DNA of 54,484 nucleotides, taken from NCBI GenBank assembly GCA_031279635.1, contig JAITIC010000112.1:1-54484 (forward strand), written 5' to 3'. Under the pieces are notes generated by a model that saw only the letters and a program-made list of their open reading frames with translations, did no database searches and had not been told where the DNA came from. Positions 31,883 through 40,588 of the stretch are shown here, one piece after another. Both the position numbers and the translations under genes were made by a program. The first letter of the stretch is position 1. Every line of letters starts with the position of its first letter. This DNA is from Treponema sp. GTDB taxonomy: Bacteria; Spirochaetota; Spirochaetia; Treponematales; Breznakiellaceae.

Positions 31883-32815
31883 TTACGCCCCAATGAGCCT
31901 GAGCGCGCCGGGGACGCAGTTGACCTCAAGCTCTTTTCCGTCATAGCACAGGGTCTCGCCGTCGCAGTGGGCGGCCATGCCCCCTTCCAGCGCCGTCAAC
32001 TGAAAATGGGCGGCCCTGCCTGTAAAAACCCCCTCACACTCGGCCTGGGTTCCCCTGGGGTAATGCAGCACAATGTTGATAAGGCGCAGCCGCGTCGGCG
32101 GCCGCCGTACAAAACAGATGTCCAGTTCCCCGTCGTCCAGCAGGGCGTTCGGCCCCATGAAAAAACTGCCCCCCATACGGCGGCCGTTCATCAGCGAAAC
32201 AATGGCGGCGGGCATGGTCGTCTCCTTGTCACCGTAACGGATGCGCAGCACGGGCGAAGGCTCGTAGCGGACTATGTTCAGGATCGCCCCCGCCGCGTAA
32301 GCCAGGCCCGACTTGATTTTCATTTTGGCCGCGGAGAATCCCACCTGGGTATCAAAGCCTATCCCCACCCCGTTGATAAAATAGCGGCCTTCGGGGAAAA
32401 ACCCGCCTTTGACAAAGCCCGCGTCAAGGGGCCGTAGTTTTCTTTGGATAAGGGTTTCCAGCGCCTTGTCAAGATCTTCGCTTATTCCCGAAGTGGAAGA
32501 AAAATCATTGCCTCTGCCCACGGGAAGCACTCCCAAAACAGGCGGCTTCTCCGGCGCGGGGCTGCGGGTCAAAAGCCCGTTCACTACCTCGTTACAGGTT
32601 CCGTCCCCGCCGGCGGCCACCACGGCATCATCTTCCCCAAGGGGCAGATTTCGCACAAGACCCAGCGCGTCTCCCGGCCTTTTGGTAAGGATGATCTCGT
32701 AGGACTGCCCCTGTTTTTGCAGAAAACGGTCGATTTTAGGGTATTGTTTCGCGGCTTTTTCCTTTCCCGCCACGGGATTGAGGATAATCCACCACTTGTT
32801 TTTTCCAGCCGTCAT
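31883..32815 (-). CDS. Diacylglycerol kinase-family lipid kinase (YegS/DgkB-like)
   Basis: 310 residues. The catalytic domain has NPVAGKEKA (about 13-21), the glycine-rich VAAGGDGTCNEVVNGLL (about 61-77) and LPVGRGNDFSSTSG (about 96-109). A beta-sandwich lipid-binding part follows, with LDAGFVKG and FINGVGIGFDTQVG. It phosphorylates diacylglycerol or a related lipid with ATP. There is no clear ribosome site before ATG 32815; TATACT lies 13 bp upstream, suggesting a very short leader. First gene of a three-gene lipid group. Confidence 0.9.
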   Translation of the reverse strand: MTAGKNKWWIILNPVAGKEKAAKQYPKIDRFLQKQGQSYEIILTKRPGDALGLVRNLPLGEDDAVVAAGGDGTCNEVVNGLLTRSPAPEKPPVLGVLPVGRGNDFSSTSGISEDLDKALETLIQRKLRPLDAGFVKGGFFPEGRYFINGVGIGFDTQVGFSAAKMKIKSGLAYAAGAILNIVRYEPSPVLRIRYGDKETTMPAAIVSLMNGRRMGGSFFMGPNALLDDGELDICFVRRPPTRLRLINIVLHYPRGTQAECEGVFTGRAAHFQLTALEGGMAAHCDGETLCYDGKELEVNCVPGALRLIGA

Positions 32816-32883
32816 TAGTTTTTATTGTAGTATAAACACGGATAAAGGGCAATTACACACAGGGCGGGCCGCGCCGGTCATAT

Positions 32884-32940
32884 ATTAAACCCCAAGGGTT
32901 TAAAGAATGAAAACCACTCACGAGCTTTCGTGTCGCGGTG
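32884..32940. terminator. Two small hairpins between acyltransferase and lipid-kinase genes
   Basis: TTAAACCC-CAA-GGGTTTAA lies near 32885-32903. About 10 bp on, AACCAC..CACGA-GCTT-TCGTG..GTGGTT forms a second stem. They fall just after the stop of the second PlsC-like gene (leftward, stop 32956) and probably terminate it. Confidence 0.45.
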
Positions 32941-32955
32941 GTTAAAAATTCTTCC

Positions 32956-33750
32956 CTATTGCAGGGCATCCCTGATTTTCCCGCTTAAACGCCTGACGGC
33001 CGCGGGAACCGGTAGTCCGGCAACAGATTCCGGGGATATTTCATCCCGCATTCTTATGCGGTAGACGTATTTTTCCCGGTGATTAAAGGCCGTCCAGGGA
33101 TCGTGTTTTCCCAGCCCCCATTTATCGGTACCCCCGATATGGACCGGCACTATGCCGCAGCCCAGCAGCAGGGACAGCCGGGCGGCCCCTTTTTTGAGCC
33201 GCAGCTCGCCGGAACGGGGAGTCCGGGTTCCTTCGGGAAAAAAGATGATACAGTTGCCCTGATCAAGGGATTCGGTACAGGCCGCCACAAGTTCCTTAAA
33301 ATCAAGGGAGTTGAGGATATACAAACGCCGAATCACTCCCCCCACCACGGTATGGCGCTTCAGGTTGCCCCGGACAATACAATCCGCGTTGGGGATAAGG
33401 GAGATAAGCATAACCACATCCAAAAGTGAAGGGTGATTGGCAACCACTATCTTTGACGAAAGCCGGCGATAGGCGGCCCGGTCATCCACATCCATCTCGA
33501 CAATCCCCATAAAGCACATCATGCGGACAAAATACCGGAAGAAAGCGGAAACAAAACGCCGGGACTGTTTCAGAAACCGTTTCTTGGGGTGTATAAACGC
33601 AGTCATAACGGGAAATATCGCAACAATAAGCAAAAGTGTATGAACGCCGAAGAAAGCAAATGACAGCCATTTCATCAACACCCGATATGCATACAGAATA
33701 TAATTTGAAATCGGGGGCATATTTTCATGGCCGCATATATTCTGTTCCAT
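32956..33750 (-). CDS. Second PlsC-type acyltransferase
   Basis: 264 residues with one or two N-terminal hydrophobic segments (about 28-52, 66-82). Motif I is VANHPSLLDV with the canonical His-x4-Asp, motif III is IFFPEGTRTPRSGEL (about 164-178), and PVHIGGTDKW follows. It would acylate lysophosphatidate or a related acceptor at the inner membrane. There is no ribosome site at ATG 33750. A TGGACA-18-TATTAT promoter ends only about 11 bp before it, so the mRNA may be almost leaderless; ATG at residue 11 is an alternative start. Confidence 0.85.
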   Translation of the reverse strand: MEQNICGHENMPPISNYILYAYRVLMKWLSFAFFGVHTLLLIVAIFPVMTAFIHPKKRFLKQSRRFVSAFFRYFVRMMCFMGIVEMDVDDRAAYRRLSSKIVVANHPSLLDVVMLISLIPNADCIVRGNLKRHTVVGGVIRRLYILNSLDFKELVAACTESLDQGNCIIFFPEGTRTPRSGELRLKKGAARLSLLLGCGIVPVHIGGTDKWGLGKHDPWTAFNHREKYVYRIRMRDEISPESVAGLPVPAAVRRLSGKIRDALQ

Positions 33751-33761
33751 TTATGTATAGT

Positions 33762-33791
33762 ATAATAGGCAGGTCCTTTTTATTTTGTCCA
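33762..33791 (-). promoter_or_regulatory. Promoter of the second PlsC-like gene
   Basis: Minus strand: TGGACA (33791-33786), 18-bp spacer, TATTAT (33767-33762). Transcription should start within a few bases of the ATG at 33750, giving a very short or absent leader. Confidence 0.5.
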
Positions 33792-33803
33792 TAACCCCAT
33801 ATA

Positions 33804-33953
33804 ATGATCGCCATGAAAGAAAACAGGAATCTACTTCAAAATGTCATCTTTTTATTTGCCAAAAATCTCCGGTTTTTCCGGGGAAAAAAGGGAATAAGCC
33901 GGCTTAAATTCTCAGAATTGATAAATATTTCCCCCGGCAAAAGACGTAGATGA
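33804..33953 (+). pseudogene. Truncated HTH (XRE/Cro-C1-type) fragment, 49 codons
   Basis: A short frame from ATG 33804 (or 33813) to TGA 33951 encodes a basic peptide. Its centre, FAKNLRFFRGKKGISRLKF then SELINISPG, resembles the first half of XRE-type HTH domains ('xxNIxxxRxxxGxSQxxLAExxxISPxxLS'). It stops where the recognition helix should start and ends in KRRR. It is either a decayed regulator or a small basic protein. There is no good ribosome site. It lies 19 bp before the polysaccharide deacetylase. Confidence 0.4.
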
Positions 33954-33972
33954 TTATAGAGGCATATTTATA

Positions 33973-34758
33973 ATGATTTTGAAACATACACGGATTCACC
34001 TTCGAACCGGGGCATTTTTTCTGTCCCTGGCTATTCTAATCCTCTTTTCCGGCTGCCTGACCATAAAGCGGACAAAAGAAACGGTGCATATTCCCGATAA
34101 AATCGTTGTTTTTTCCTTTGACGACGGTCCCAATGCCCATGGGGATACCACAGCCCGGCTTCTGGAGGTGCTGGGCAAATACGAAATATGCGCCCTCTTT
34201 GCCCTGCTGGGGGAAAATGTTGATTGTAACCCGGAACTTGCCAAACGGATTCATGATGAAGGGCATATTATTATAAATCACGGGTATAGCGACAAGTGGG
34301 CTGTTTTAATGGGGAGCGGAGAATTTACCCGCAACCTGATCCGGGGTGAACAATCGATAAATTCCGCCCTGGGTAAGGATTTGTACCCCCGGCTGTACCG
34401 GCCGCAAGGGGGGATATATACGCTGACCCAGCAAAAAATTTGGCGGGGAATGGGTTATACCATGATCCCGGGGACTGCCAAAGCCTACGACGCGATAAAA
34501 AAAGGGGAAGACCGCGAAAAGATTATAAAAAAAATTGTCGGAGTTATAGCAAAACAGAAAGGCGGCATTATACTGCTGCATGATGCCCGCGATTCCCATA
34601 CCCGCATGGAAAAACACTTTATCACGGAACCGGAAGGCGAATTTGACCGTTCATGGATTCCCGGCATGGTGGAGGAAATAATCATCCTCCTCCAGAAACA
34701 GGGATACCGGTTGAAGGGTTTTGATACGGCCGCGGTTCTTGGTATTAAAACTCTCTGA
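33973..34758 (+). CDS. Polysaccharide deacetylase (NodB/CE4-type) lipoprotein
   Basis: 261 residues. A signal peptide ends at lipobox LFSGC (about 25-29), so it should be a lipoprotein on the periplasmic side. The NodB domain has VVFSFDDGPN (motif 1, catalytic Asp), INHGYSD (motif 2; the usual second metal His is Asp here), RPQGG (motif 3) and IILLHDAR (motif 5). CE4 enzymes remove N- or O-acetyl groups from glycans such as peptidoglycan or chitin oligomers. The His to Asp change may affect metal binding. Target glycan unknown. Confidence 0.85.
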   Translation: MILKHTRIHLRTGAFFLSLAILILFSGCLTIKRTKETVHIPDKIVVFSFDDGPNAHGDTTARLLEVLGKYEICALFALLGENVDCNPELAKRIHDEGHIIINHGYSDKWAVLMGSGEFTRNLIRGEQSINSALGKDLYPRLYRPQGGIYTLTQQKIWRGMGYTMIPGTAKAYDAIKKGEDREKIIKKIVGVIAKQKGGIILLHDARDSHTRMEKHFITEPEGEFDRSWIPGMVEEIIILLQKQGYRLKGFDTAAVLGIKTL

Positions 34759-34908
34759 ATAAAAACCACGAACAGGGGAGGGCCGTCACAGCCCTTCGAC
34801 TTCGCTCAGGGCAAGCGCTCAGGGACCGTTCCTCTCCCTGCTGTCATTGCGTTTTGCCCGTTATTTTTTTATTATTGAAGTAGCAGAAGTAAAACAGAGG
34901 GGGCTTGT

Positions 34909-35730
34909 ATGGCTGTTATTACCGTTTCCCGCGAACTGGCGGCACTGGGCGACGAGACGGCCCAGGAACTGGCGAAACTGCTGGGCTATCGTTTTGTGGA
35001 TAAAAAGGCTCTGGAAGAGCGGATCAAGTCCTATGGAATTGAGAGCCAGAAATTCAAGAAATATGATGAGCGGAAGCCTTCGTTTTTGGCATCCCTGTCC
35101 CAGGACAGGGATGATTATCTCCATTACCTAAAAACCGCCATCTTTGCCGAGGCGGAACTGGGGAGTTGTGTGTTTATCGGGCGGGGGGCGAGCGTAGTGT
35201 TCAAAAACATGCCGGGGGCGCTTTCGATTTTCCTCGTGGCGCCTCTTGAGATTCGCGTTGAGCGGGTCAAAAGCTACTTCCACTGTGACGAGAAGCGGGC
35301 CAGGCAGATAATCGAGCGGAGCGATCAGGACCGCACCGGTTTTCACCAGTACTTCTTTGACATCGACTGGAAGGACCCGGCGAATTACCACCTCTCCCTG
35401 AATACCGCTGTTTTTTCCCCCTCGGCCTGCGCTGAGATGATCAACCGGATGCGGGATCGTTTCTTCAACCCTGAAGCGGAAGCCCAAAACGCGTTCCGCC
35501 TCAAGGAACTGATCCTGGGGCAGCAGGTAAAGCATCACATAATCTATGAGCGGGAAATACCTATCCATTTTCTTGAGACATCGGTTTCCGGCGACAGCCT
35601 TACCCTGTACGGCGTGGCCAATTCCCAGGCCCTGATAAAAATGGCCCTGAGCGCTGCGCAGGAAGCCGCCGGTTCCGCCTCGGTACAGAGCGAGATACAG
35701 ATTGTCCGGGAATTCAGCGTGATACCCTGA
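34909..35730 (+). CDS. Cytidylate-kinase-like protein with a C-terminal BON-like domain
   Basis: 273 residues. The first 190 or so match the Cytidylate_kin2 group: VITVSRELAALGDETAQELA (2-21), FVDKKALEERI, the GRGASVVF loop (about 87-94), and VERVK...RARQIIERSDQDRTGFHQYFF (about 117-147 as a region). The Lys/Thr of a normal P-loop is not obvious. Residues about 205-265 (IPIHFLETSVSGDSLTLYG...) look like a BON domain, a phospholipid- or ligand-binding fold. Substrate is unknown; such proteins are frequent in anaerobes. AGAGGGGG precedes the start. Confidence 0.75.
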   Translation: MAVITVSRELAALGDETAQELAKLLGYRFVDKKALEERIKSYGIESQKFKKYDERKPSFLASLSQDRDDYLHYLKTAIFAEAELGSCVFIGRGASVVFKNMPGALSIFLVAPLEIRVERVKSYFHCDEKRARQIIERSDQDRTGFHQYFFDIDWKDPANYHLSLNTAVFSPSACAEMINRMRDRFFNPEAEAQNAFRLKELILGQQVKHHIIYEREIPIHFLETSVSGDSLTLYGVANSQALIKMALSAAQEAAGSASVQSEIQIVREFSVIP

Positions 35731-35745
35731 GCGGGCCGCGGTTCC

Positions 35746-35810
35746 TTAGCCTTGTTCGGGAACCTGTTTAACAGTGGGCTGAAGACCTGAGGGTTCCCGA
35801 ACAAGGCTAA
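35746..35810. terminator. 19-bp perfect inverted repeat between convergent genes
   Basis: TTAGCCTTGTTCGGGAACC (35746-35764) is perfectly repeated inverted at 35792-35810, around a 27-nt loop. The right arm contains the phoR stop codon (35807-35809). It probably terminates both the kinase-like gene and the long pst-pho transcript. Confidence 0.75.
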
Positions 35811-37615
35811 TGGTGTTTGGGGATTCTAATCCTGAACACCGAGCCGGAACCGGCGTGACTTTCCACCTGGGTTGTGCCCTTGTGGAGCAGGGCGATATGG
35901 CGCACGATGGAAAGCCCCAGGCCGGTACCGCCGGCTTCCCGGCTGCGGGCACGGTCAACCCGGTAAAAACGCTCGAATATCCGCTCCAGATGATCCGGGG
36001 GAATTCCTATGCCTTGGTCCCGTACTTCCAGTACCAGCTCTTCGTTTTCCTGATACGCGGCGGCCCGCACCGTTGAATTTTCGGCGGAGTATTTTATTCC
36101 GTTGTCCAGCAGGTTGATTAGGGCCTGAATGATAAAAGAGCCGTGGAGTCTTGCCGTCAGATCAGGCGGGCAGTTCACTGTTATTTCAATTTGCTTCTGC
36201 CGCGCTCCGGGTTCCACCGATGACACCGCTTCGGCAAGGAGCGGGGCAAGCCGCTGTTCTTCCATGTCGTGACGGCCGCCGTCGTTCTCCAGACTCGCCA
36301 GAGTCAGCAGATCGTTGGTGAGGTTTTCCATGGTTTCCGCGTTTTTACGGATTATTCCGATGAAACGGCGGACCTGTTCCGGATCCTCCAAAGGCGAATC
36401 CAGCAGGGTTTCGGAAAAACCTTTTATGAGCTGAATGGGGGTGCGCAGCTCATGGGAAACATTGGCCACAAAGTCCTTGCGGACCTGTTCAAGCCGGACC
36501 ATGCGGGTGATGTCCGCCATGACCAGCACCACACCGCCGGGGGTTCCGGTTTCGCCGGCGGCAAGGGGGGCGGCGTAAACCTGGAAACGCTGTTCCCGGC
36601 CGGCGGGGAGTTTCAGTTCCATTTCCAGGGGGCGGCCCCCGGCGAGTACCGCGCGGGCGGCCTGTTCCAGTTCTGTGGAGCGGGTGGCCTCAAGCAGGGA
36701 AAGGCGGCGTACATCGCCATCGCCCAGGCTGAAAAGCTTCCGGGCCGGGGGATTAACCATGTGCAGCGCGAGGCTGTTATCCGTGGCGAGCACCGCCTCG
36801 GACATGCCGTTGAGAATCGCCTCAAGCCGGCTTCCTTCGGCCCTTGCCTGTTCAAGGCGCAGGTGCAGTTCGGCGGTCATGTTCCGCAGGGCCTTTTCCA
36901 GGGTGAGGAATTCCTGAGCTTCCCCGGCAACCGGGACCTCCGGCGGAGCGGGTTCACACAGCGGCCCGCCTGCCGCGGCGGCGATATCTACCAGCCGCTT
37001 GAGCGAGGCTGAAAGGGAACGGGAAAAAACAAAAATCGCGGCAAAGGCGGCCAGTACCAGCAGGGAGGCAAAGAGAAGGAAGGGCAGGGCCGCCGCCGAT
37101 ATCCGCCGCCAAAAAGTGGGCGCGGTAAGGGATAGACGGAATACCCCCACTACGCCGCCGGCGGCATCGAATACCGGCAGCGCTGAGTATATCTGCCGCA
37201 TGCCGGTACTCAGGGAATCCCGCCGGGCGCCGCCTTCACGGCCCTCAAGGGCGGCCTGTACTTCTTCCCGGTCCAAGTGGTTGACCAGCGTCCCTTCAAC
37301 ATAGGAATCCCAAAGCACGTCGCCGGTCCGGTCTATCAGGGTCAGACGGTACGCCTCTTCCATGGCGCCGTTACGGGTAAAAACATTACGGCTTATCAAC
37401 GCGGCGCCGGGGACTGCCGGGTCAGCCTCAAAATAATCCGTTATGCGCTTTTCGCCGATGATCGAGAACAGAGTCCTGGCGGTACTACGCAGTTCCTGGG
37501 CCTTGATTTCGTAATACAGGGAATTCATGAAGACCAGTACCGACAGCACCAATACGGCGGAGAGTCCCAGAGCCGTGAAGCTCAGGGTTATGAGGTTTTT
37601 GCGGAATATGGTCAT
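35807..37615 (-). CDS. phoR: Phosphate sensor histidine kinase, PhoR-like
   Basis: 602 residues. A membrane helix (about 9-32), an extracytoplasmic domain (about 33-165), a second helix (about 176-200), a HAMP-like/linker region, a PAS-type domain (about 255-365), HisKA with [14 protein letters not shown] (catalytic His near 390) and HATPase_c with [25 protein letters not shown] and [12 protein letters not shown]. It is the last gene of the pst-pho operon and overlaps phoB by 4 bp, which supports PhoR identity. In low phosphate it would phosphorylate PhoB under control of the Pst/PhoU complex. The periplasmic domain is larger than in E. coli PhoR. Confidence 0.9.
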   Translation of the reverse strand: MTIFRKNLITLSFTALGLSAVLVLSVLVFMNSLYYEIKAQELRSTARTLFSIIGEKRITDYFEADPAVPGAALISRNVFTRNGAMEEAYRLTLIDRTGDVLWDSYVEGTLVNHLDREEVQAALEGREGGARRDSLSTGMRQIYSALPVFDAAGGVVGVFRLSLTAPTFWRRISAAALPFLLFASLLVLAAFAAIFVFSRSLSASLKRLVDIAAAAGGPLCEPAPPEVPVAGEAQEFLTLEKALRNMTAELHLRLEQARAEGSRLEAILNGMSEAVLATDNSLALHMVNPPARKLFSLGDGDVRRLSLLEATRSTELEQAARAVLAGGRPLEMELKLPAGREQRFQVYAAPLAAGETGTPGGVVLVMADITRMVRLEQVRKDFVANVSHELRTPIQLIKGFSETLLDSPLEDPEQVRRFIGIIRKNAETMENLTNDLLTLASLENDGGRHDMEEQRLAPLLAEAVSSVEPGARQKQIEITVNCPPDLTARLHGSFIIQALINLLDNGIKYSAENSTVRAAAYQENEELVLEVRDQGIGIPPDHLERIFERFYRVDRARSREAGGTGLGLSIVRHIALLHKGTTQVESHAGSGSVFRIRIPKHH

Positions 37616-38307
37616 TCGCTTACCCTAAGACGGTAGCCCACGCCCCGTATGGTTTCGATTATATCGCCGGCTTCGCCCAGCTTTTTCCGCAGGCCCAGAA
37701 TCTGTACATCAACCGACCGGTCGGTAACCGGATAATCATTCCCCCTGACGGCGGCGATGATCTGGTTACGCGAAAATACAATGTCCGGATGGGAAAGAAA
37801 ATGCCGCAGCAGGGAAAATTCCGTGGGAAAGAGATCCAGGCGTTTGCCGCCGCAAAAGGCTTCGTGGCGGGCCGCATCGAGTTTCAGCGGCCCCTGCTGC
37901 CAGACCGTCGCTGTCTCCCTTCCGCCGGCTTCTTCCTGCCGCCGCAGTCCCGCCCGGATTCGGGCAATGAGCACCCTGGGGCTGTAGGGCTTTACCACAT
38001 AATCATCGGCCCCCAGTTCCAGGCCGGTTATAATGTCCGCATCTTCCCCTTTGGCAGTGGTCATAATCACCGGAACATTCCGGCACTGTTCGATTTCTTT
38101 TATTTTTTTCAAAACCTTAAGTCCGTCCATGCCGGGAAGCATGATGTCCAGCAGTACACAGTTCACCGGCCCCTTTTTCAGGAAGACCAGTCCCTCTTCT
38201 CCGGTTTTTGCCTGTAACAGTTTCCAGCCCTCGCCGGACATGGCAAAAGAGAGTAGTTCCTGAATGTCGGGATCATCTTCAATAATGAGTATTATTGCTT
38301 TTGCCAT
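37612..38307 (-). CDS. phoB: PhoB-type response regulator (OmpR/PhoB family)
   Basis: 231 residues. The receiver domain (about 4-118) has E10-D11-D12, phospho-acceptor D54 (VLLDIMLPG), a Thr in TTAKGED and Lys in YVVKPYSP. The winged helix (about 135-230) includes [15 protein letters not shown]...[12 protein letters not shown]...[15 protein letters not shown]. It would bind the four direct repeats upstream of pstS (42699-42737) and activate the operon that encodes it. It overlaps phoU by 16 bp and phoR by 4 bp. Confidence 0.93.
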   Translation of the reverse strand: MAKAIILIIEDDPDIQELLSFAMSGEGWKLLQAKTGEEGLVFLKKGPVNCVLLDIMLPGMDGLKVLKKIKEIEQCRNVPVIMTTAKGEDADIITGLELGADDYVVKPYSPRVLIARIRAGLRRQEEAGGRETATVWQQGPLKLDAARHEAFCGGKRLDLFPTEFSLLRHFLSHPDIVFSRNQIIAAVRGNDYPVTDRSVDVQILGLRKKLGEAGDIIETIRGVGYRLRVSE

Positions 38308-38966
38308 TGTTCGTTTAACTCTTCGTGCCTGCCTTCGGTCATATAGATAACGGCCTCGCAGATATTGGTAATATGATCCCCTATCCGTTCCAGACAGTTT
38401 GAGGTATTGAGGAGACGGACCGCTTTTTTAATCAGTCCGGGATGTTCTTTCATCAAACCCAGCGCCTCCTCGGTAAGAGCTTTGTGCTCCGCATCAATTT
38501 TATCGTCCAGCGCCGCGGCTTTCCGCGCCCCTTCCGGGTCCTGGGCCAGATACGCGGAAATGGAAGCGCGGATCATCTCCTGGCCGGTTTCGGCCATCCG
38601 CTCCAGATGTTCCATCGGACGGAAGCTCGCCTCTCCGGACAGCTTGATCGCCGCCTTTGCCAAATGCACCGTATGATCGCCTATGCGCTCTATATTACCG
38701 GTCAGTTTGAAAATAGTCACCAGCTCTCTTAAATCACGGGCCACCGGCTGTTGAGTGGCGATTACAATGGCGGCCTCGTCCTCAATTTTGATCTGCATGG
38801 CGTTTACCACCGCGTCATCGGCCTTCACTTCCCTTGCCATCTCCATGTCGTTATTACGCAGGGCGGAAAGGGCTTTCCCCAGGTCTTCCTCGACGCGGGT
38901 CGCCATTGCCAGTATATCGTGCCGCAGCCGGTTCAATTCTTCCAGAAACATTATTCGTGTATTCAT
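38292..38966 (-). CDS. phoU: Phosphate uptake regulator PhoU
   Basis: About 224 residues, two PhoU repeats of three helices each. Conserved Asp/Glu-rich words are visible: VNAMQIKIEDEAAIVIATQQ, then RDLRELV...KLTGNIERIGDHTVHLAK (first repeat) and LNTSNCLERIGDHITNICEAVIY (second). It links the Pst transporter to PhoR and represses the regulon when phosphate is plentiful. ATG 38966 follows GGGGAGA inside the pstB end; a TTG three codons earlier is the alternative. Confidence 0.95.
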   Translation of the reverse strand: MNTRIMFLEELNRLRHDILAMATRVEEDLGKALSALRNNDMEMAREVKADDAVVNAMQIKIEDEAAIVIATQQPVARDLRELVTIFKLTGNIERIGDHTVHLAKAAIKLSGEASFRPMEHLERMAETGQEMIRASISAYLAQDPEGARKAAALDDKIDAEHKALTEEALGLMKEHPGLIKKAVRLLNTSNCLERIGDHITNICEAVIYMTEGRHEELNEQWQKQ

Positions 38967-38967
38967 C

Positions 38968-39741
38968 TTATCCAAATCTCCCCGAAATATAGTCCTCAGT
39001 TCGCTTGTCTTTTGGTTTGGTAAAAAGCTCCCTGGTGTCGCTGTATTCTATAAGCTCCCCAAGCAGAAAAAACGCGGTTTTATTGCTTACCCTGGATGCC
39101 TGGTGCATGGCGTGTGTTACGATGATGATACTATAATCGTTTTTTAATTCCCCGATAAGTTCCTCAATACGGCCGGTGGCGATGGGGTCCAGGGCGCTGG
39201 TCGGTTCGTCCATAAGGATAATCTCAGGTTCCATAGCAATGCTCCTGGCAATGCAGAGCCGCTGCTGCTGGCCCCCCGAAAGGGCCTGGGCCGGTTTTTT
39301 CAGCCTGTCCTTAACCTCGTCCCAAAGCGCCGCCTTTTGCAGTGAAGTTTCGACTAACTCAGCGAGCTTGCGCTTGTCCCTGATTCCCTGCATTCGTTTT
39401 CCGTAGGCCACATTGTCAAATACGCTCATATTGAAGGGATTGGGTTTTTGGAACACCATGCCCACACGGCTGCGCAATTCGGTAACGTCGATAGAACTGT
39501 AGATGTTTTCGCCGTCCAACAGTACTTCTCCAGTTATGCGACATGACGTAACAAGATCGTTCATACGATTCAGGGTGCGGATAAAAGTGGATTTGCCGCA
39601 GCCGGAGGGACCGATAAGGGCTGCCACGTCCTGCTTTGCCAGCGAAAAATCAATACTTTTTAGCGCTTGAAAATTTCCATAGTAAAGATCGAGATTGCGG
39701 ACATCCAGTTTGTCAGCGTCTGTATTGTATCCATCAAGCAT
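38968..39741 (-). CDS. pstB: Phosphate ABC transporter ATPase
   Basis: 257 residues. Walker A is GPSGCGKST (about 43-51), the Q-loop is [18 protein letters not shown], the signature is [16 protein letters not shown] (about 155-170), Walker B is [12 protein letters not shown] and the H-loop is [10 protein letters not shown]. It drives phosphate uptake through PstCA. It overlaps pstA by 8 bp and runs past the phoU start. Normal length for PstB. Confidence 0.98.
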   Translation of the reverse strand: MLDGYNTDADKLDVRNLDLYYGNFQALKSIDFSLAKQDVAALIGPSGCGKSTFIRTLNRMNDLVTSCRITGEVLLDGENIYSSIDVTELRSRVGMVFQKPNPFNMSVFDNVAYGKRMQGIRDKRKLAELVETSLQKAALWDEVKDRLKKPAQALSGGQQQRLCIARSIAMEPEIILMDEPTSALDPIATGRIEELIGELKNDYSIIIVTHAMHQASRVSNKTAFFLLGELIEYSDTRELFTKPKDKRTEDYISGRFG

Positions 39742-40588
39742 TAAATTTCCCCAGGTTTTTCCTAAATCCGCCGATGATCATTTTTGTGGCGGTATTGATG
39801 ATTGCCACCAGGATCACCAGTACCGAGGCGGTGGCAAAGGCTAAGCCGAAATCTTCGGGCCGGACCGCCTCGTTGGTGAGGTAGTAGAGGTGAATGGTCA
39901 GGGTCCTGCCCGACTCAAAAATGGTCCTGGGCATGTTGCGGGTAAGGCCCACGGTGAGGAGTACCGGCGCGGATTCCCCCACCACCCGGCCTATGGCAAG
40001 TATCGCCGAAGTTACGATGCCCGGCAGCGCCGAAGGCAGCACTACGTGCATTATGGTCTGAAATTTGGTCGCGCCCAGGGCGAGGGAGCCTTCCCTTAAG
40101 GTATCGGGAATGGCTTTGAGGGACTCCTCGGTGGTACGGATAATTACCGGGAGGATCATGACGCTCAGGGTGAAAGCCCCGGCGATGATCGACTGCCCGA
40201 ATCCCAGCAGGCGGCAAAAAACAAGCAGCCCGAAAAGGCCGTAGATGATTGAGGGGATTCCCGCCAGGGTTTCAACGGCGAGGCGGAGGATTCGGATTAA
40301 GCCCGAATTGCCGGAGTATTCGTTGAGGAAAATGGCGCCGGAGATTCCCACAGGCAGGGCAATGGCGATAGACACCAGCACCACATAGAGCGTAGTAACT
40401 ATCATGGAAAGTATGCCTTTTTCGGCATCGACAATAAATGAAAAGTTGAGAAAGCCCGATTGGGATTTAAAGATATAAACCAATATATAAATAAGAACGG
40501 CAATAACACAGGCCATGACCAAAGCCATGATTGCGTATAACAGCCCGTCAAGAATTTTTCGTTTTTTTAACGTTGCGCCGCTTTTCAT
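39734..40588 (-). CDS. pstA: Phosphate ABC transporter permease PstA
   Basis: 284 residues with six predicted membrane segments. The EAA-type loop is [28 protein letters not shown] (about 183-210 as a region). [16 protein letters not shown] (about 110-125) is typical of PstA/PstC. It overlaps pstC by 4 bp and pstB by 8 bp. Confidence 0.97.
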   Translation of the reverse strand: MKSGATLKKRKILDGLLYAIMALVMACVIAVLIYILVYIFKSQSGFLNFSFIVDAEKGILSMIVTTLYVVLVSIAIALPVGISGAIFLNEYSGNSGLIRILRLAVETLAGIPSIIYGLFGLLVFCRLLGFGQSIIAGAFTLSVMILPVIIRTTEESLKAIPDTLREGSLALGATKFQTIMHVVLPSALPGIVTSAILAIGRVVGESAPVLLTVGLTRNMPRTIFESGRTLTIHLYYLTNEAVRPEDFGLAFATASVLVILVAIINTATKMIIGGFRKNLGKFNA

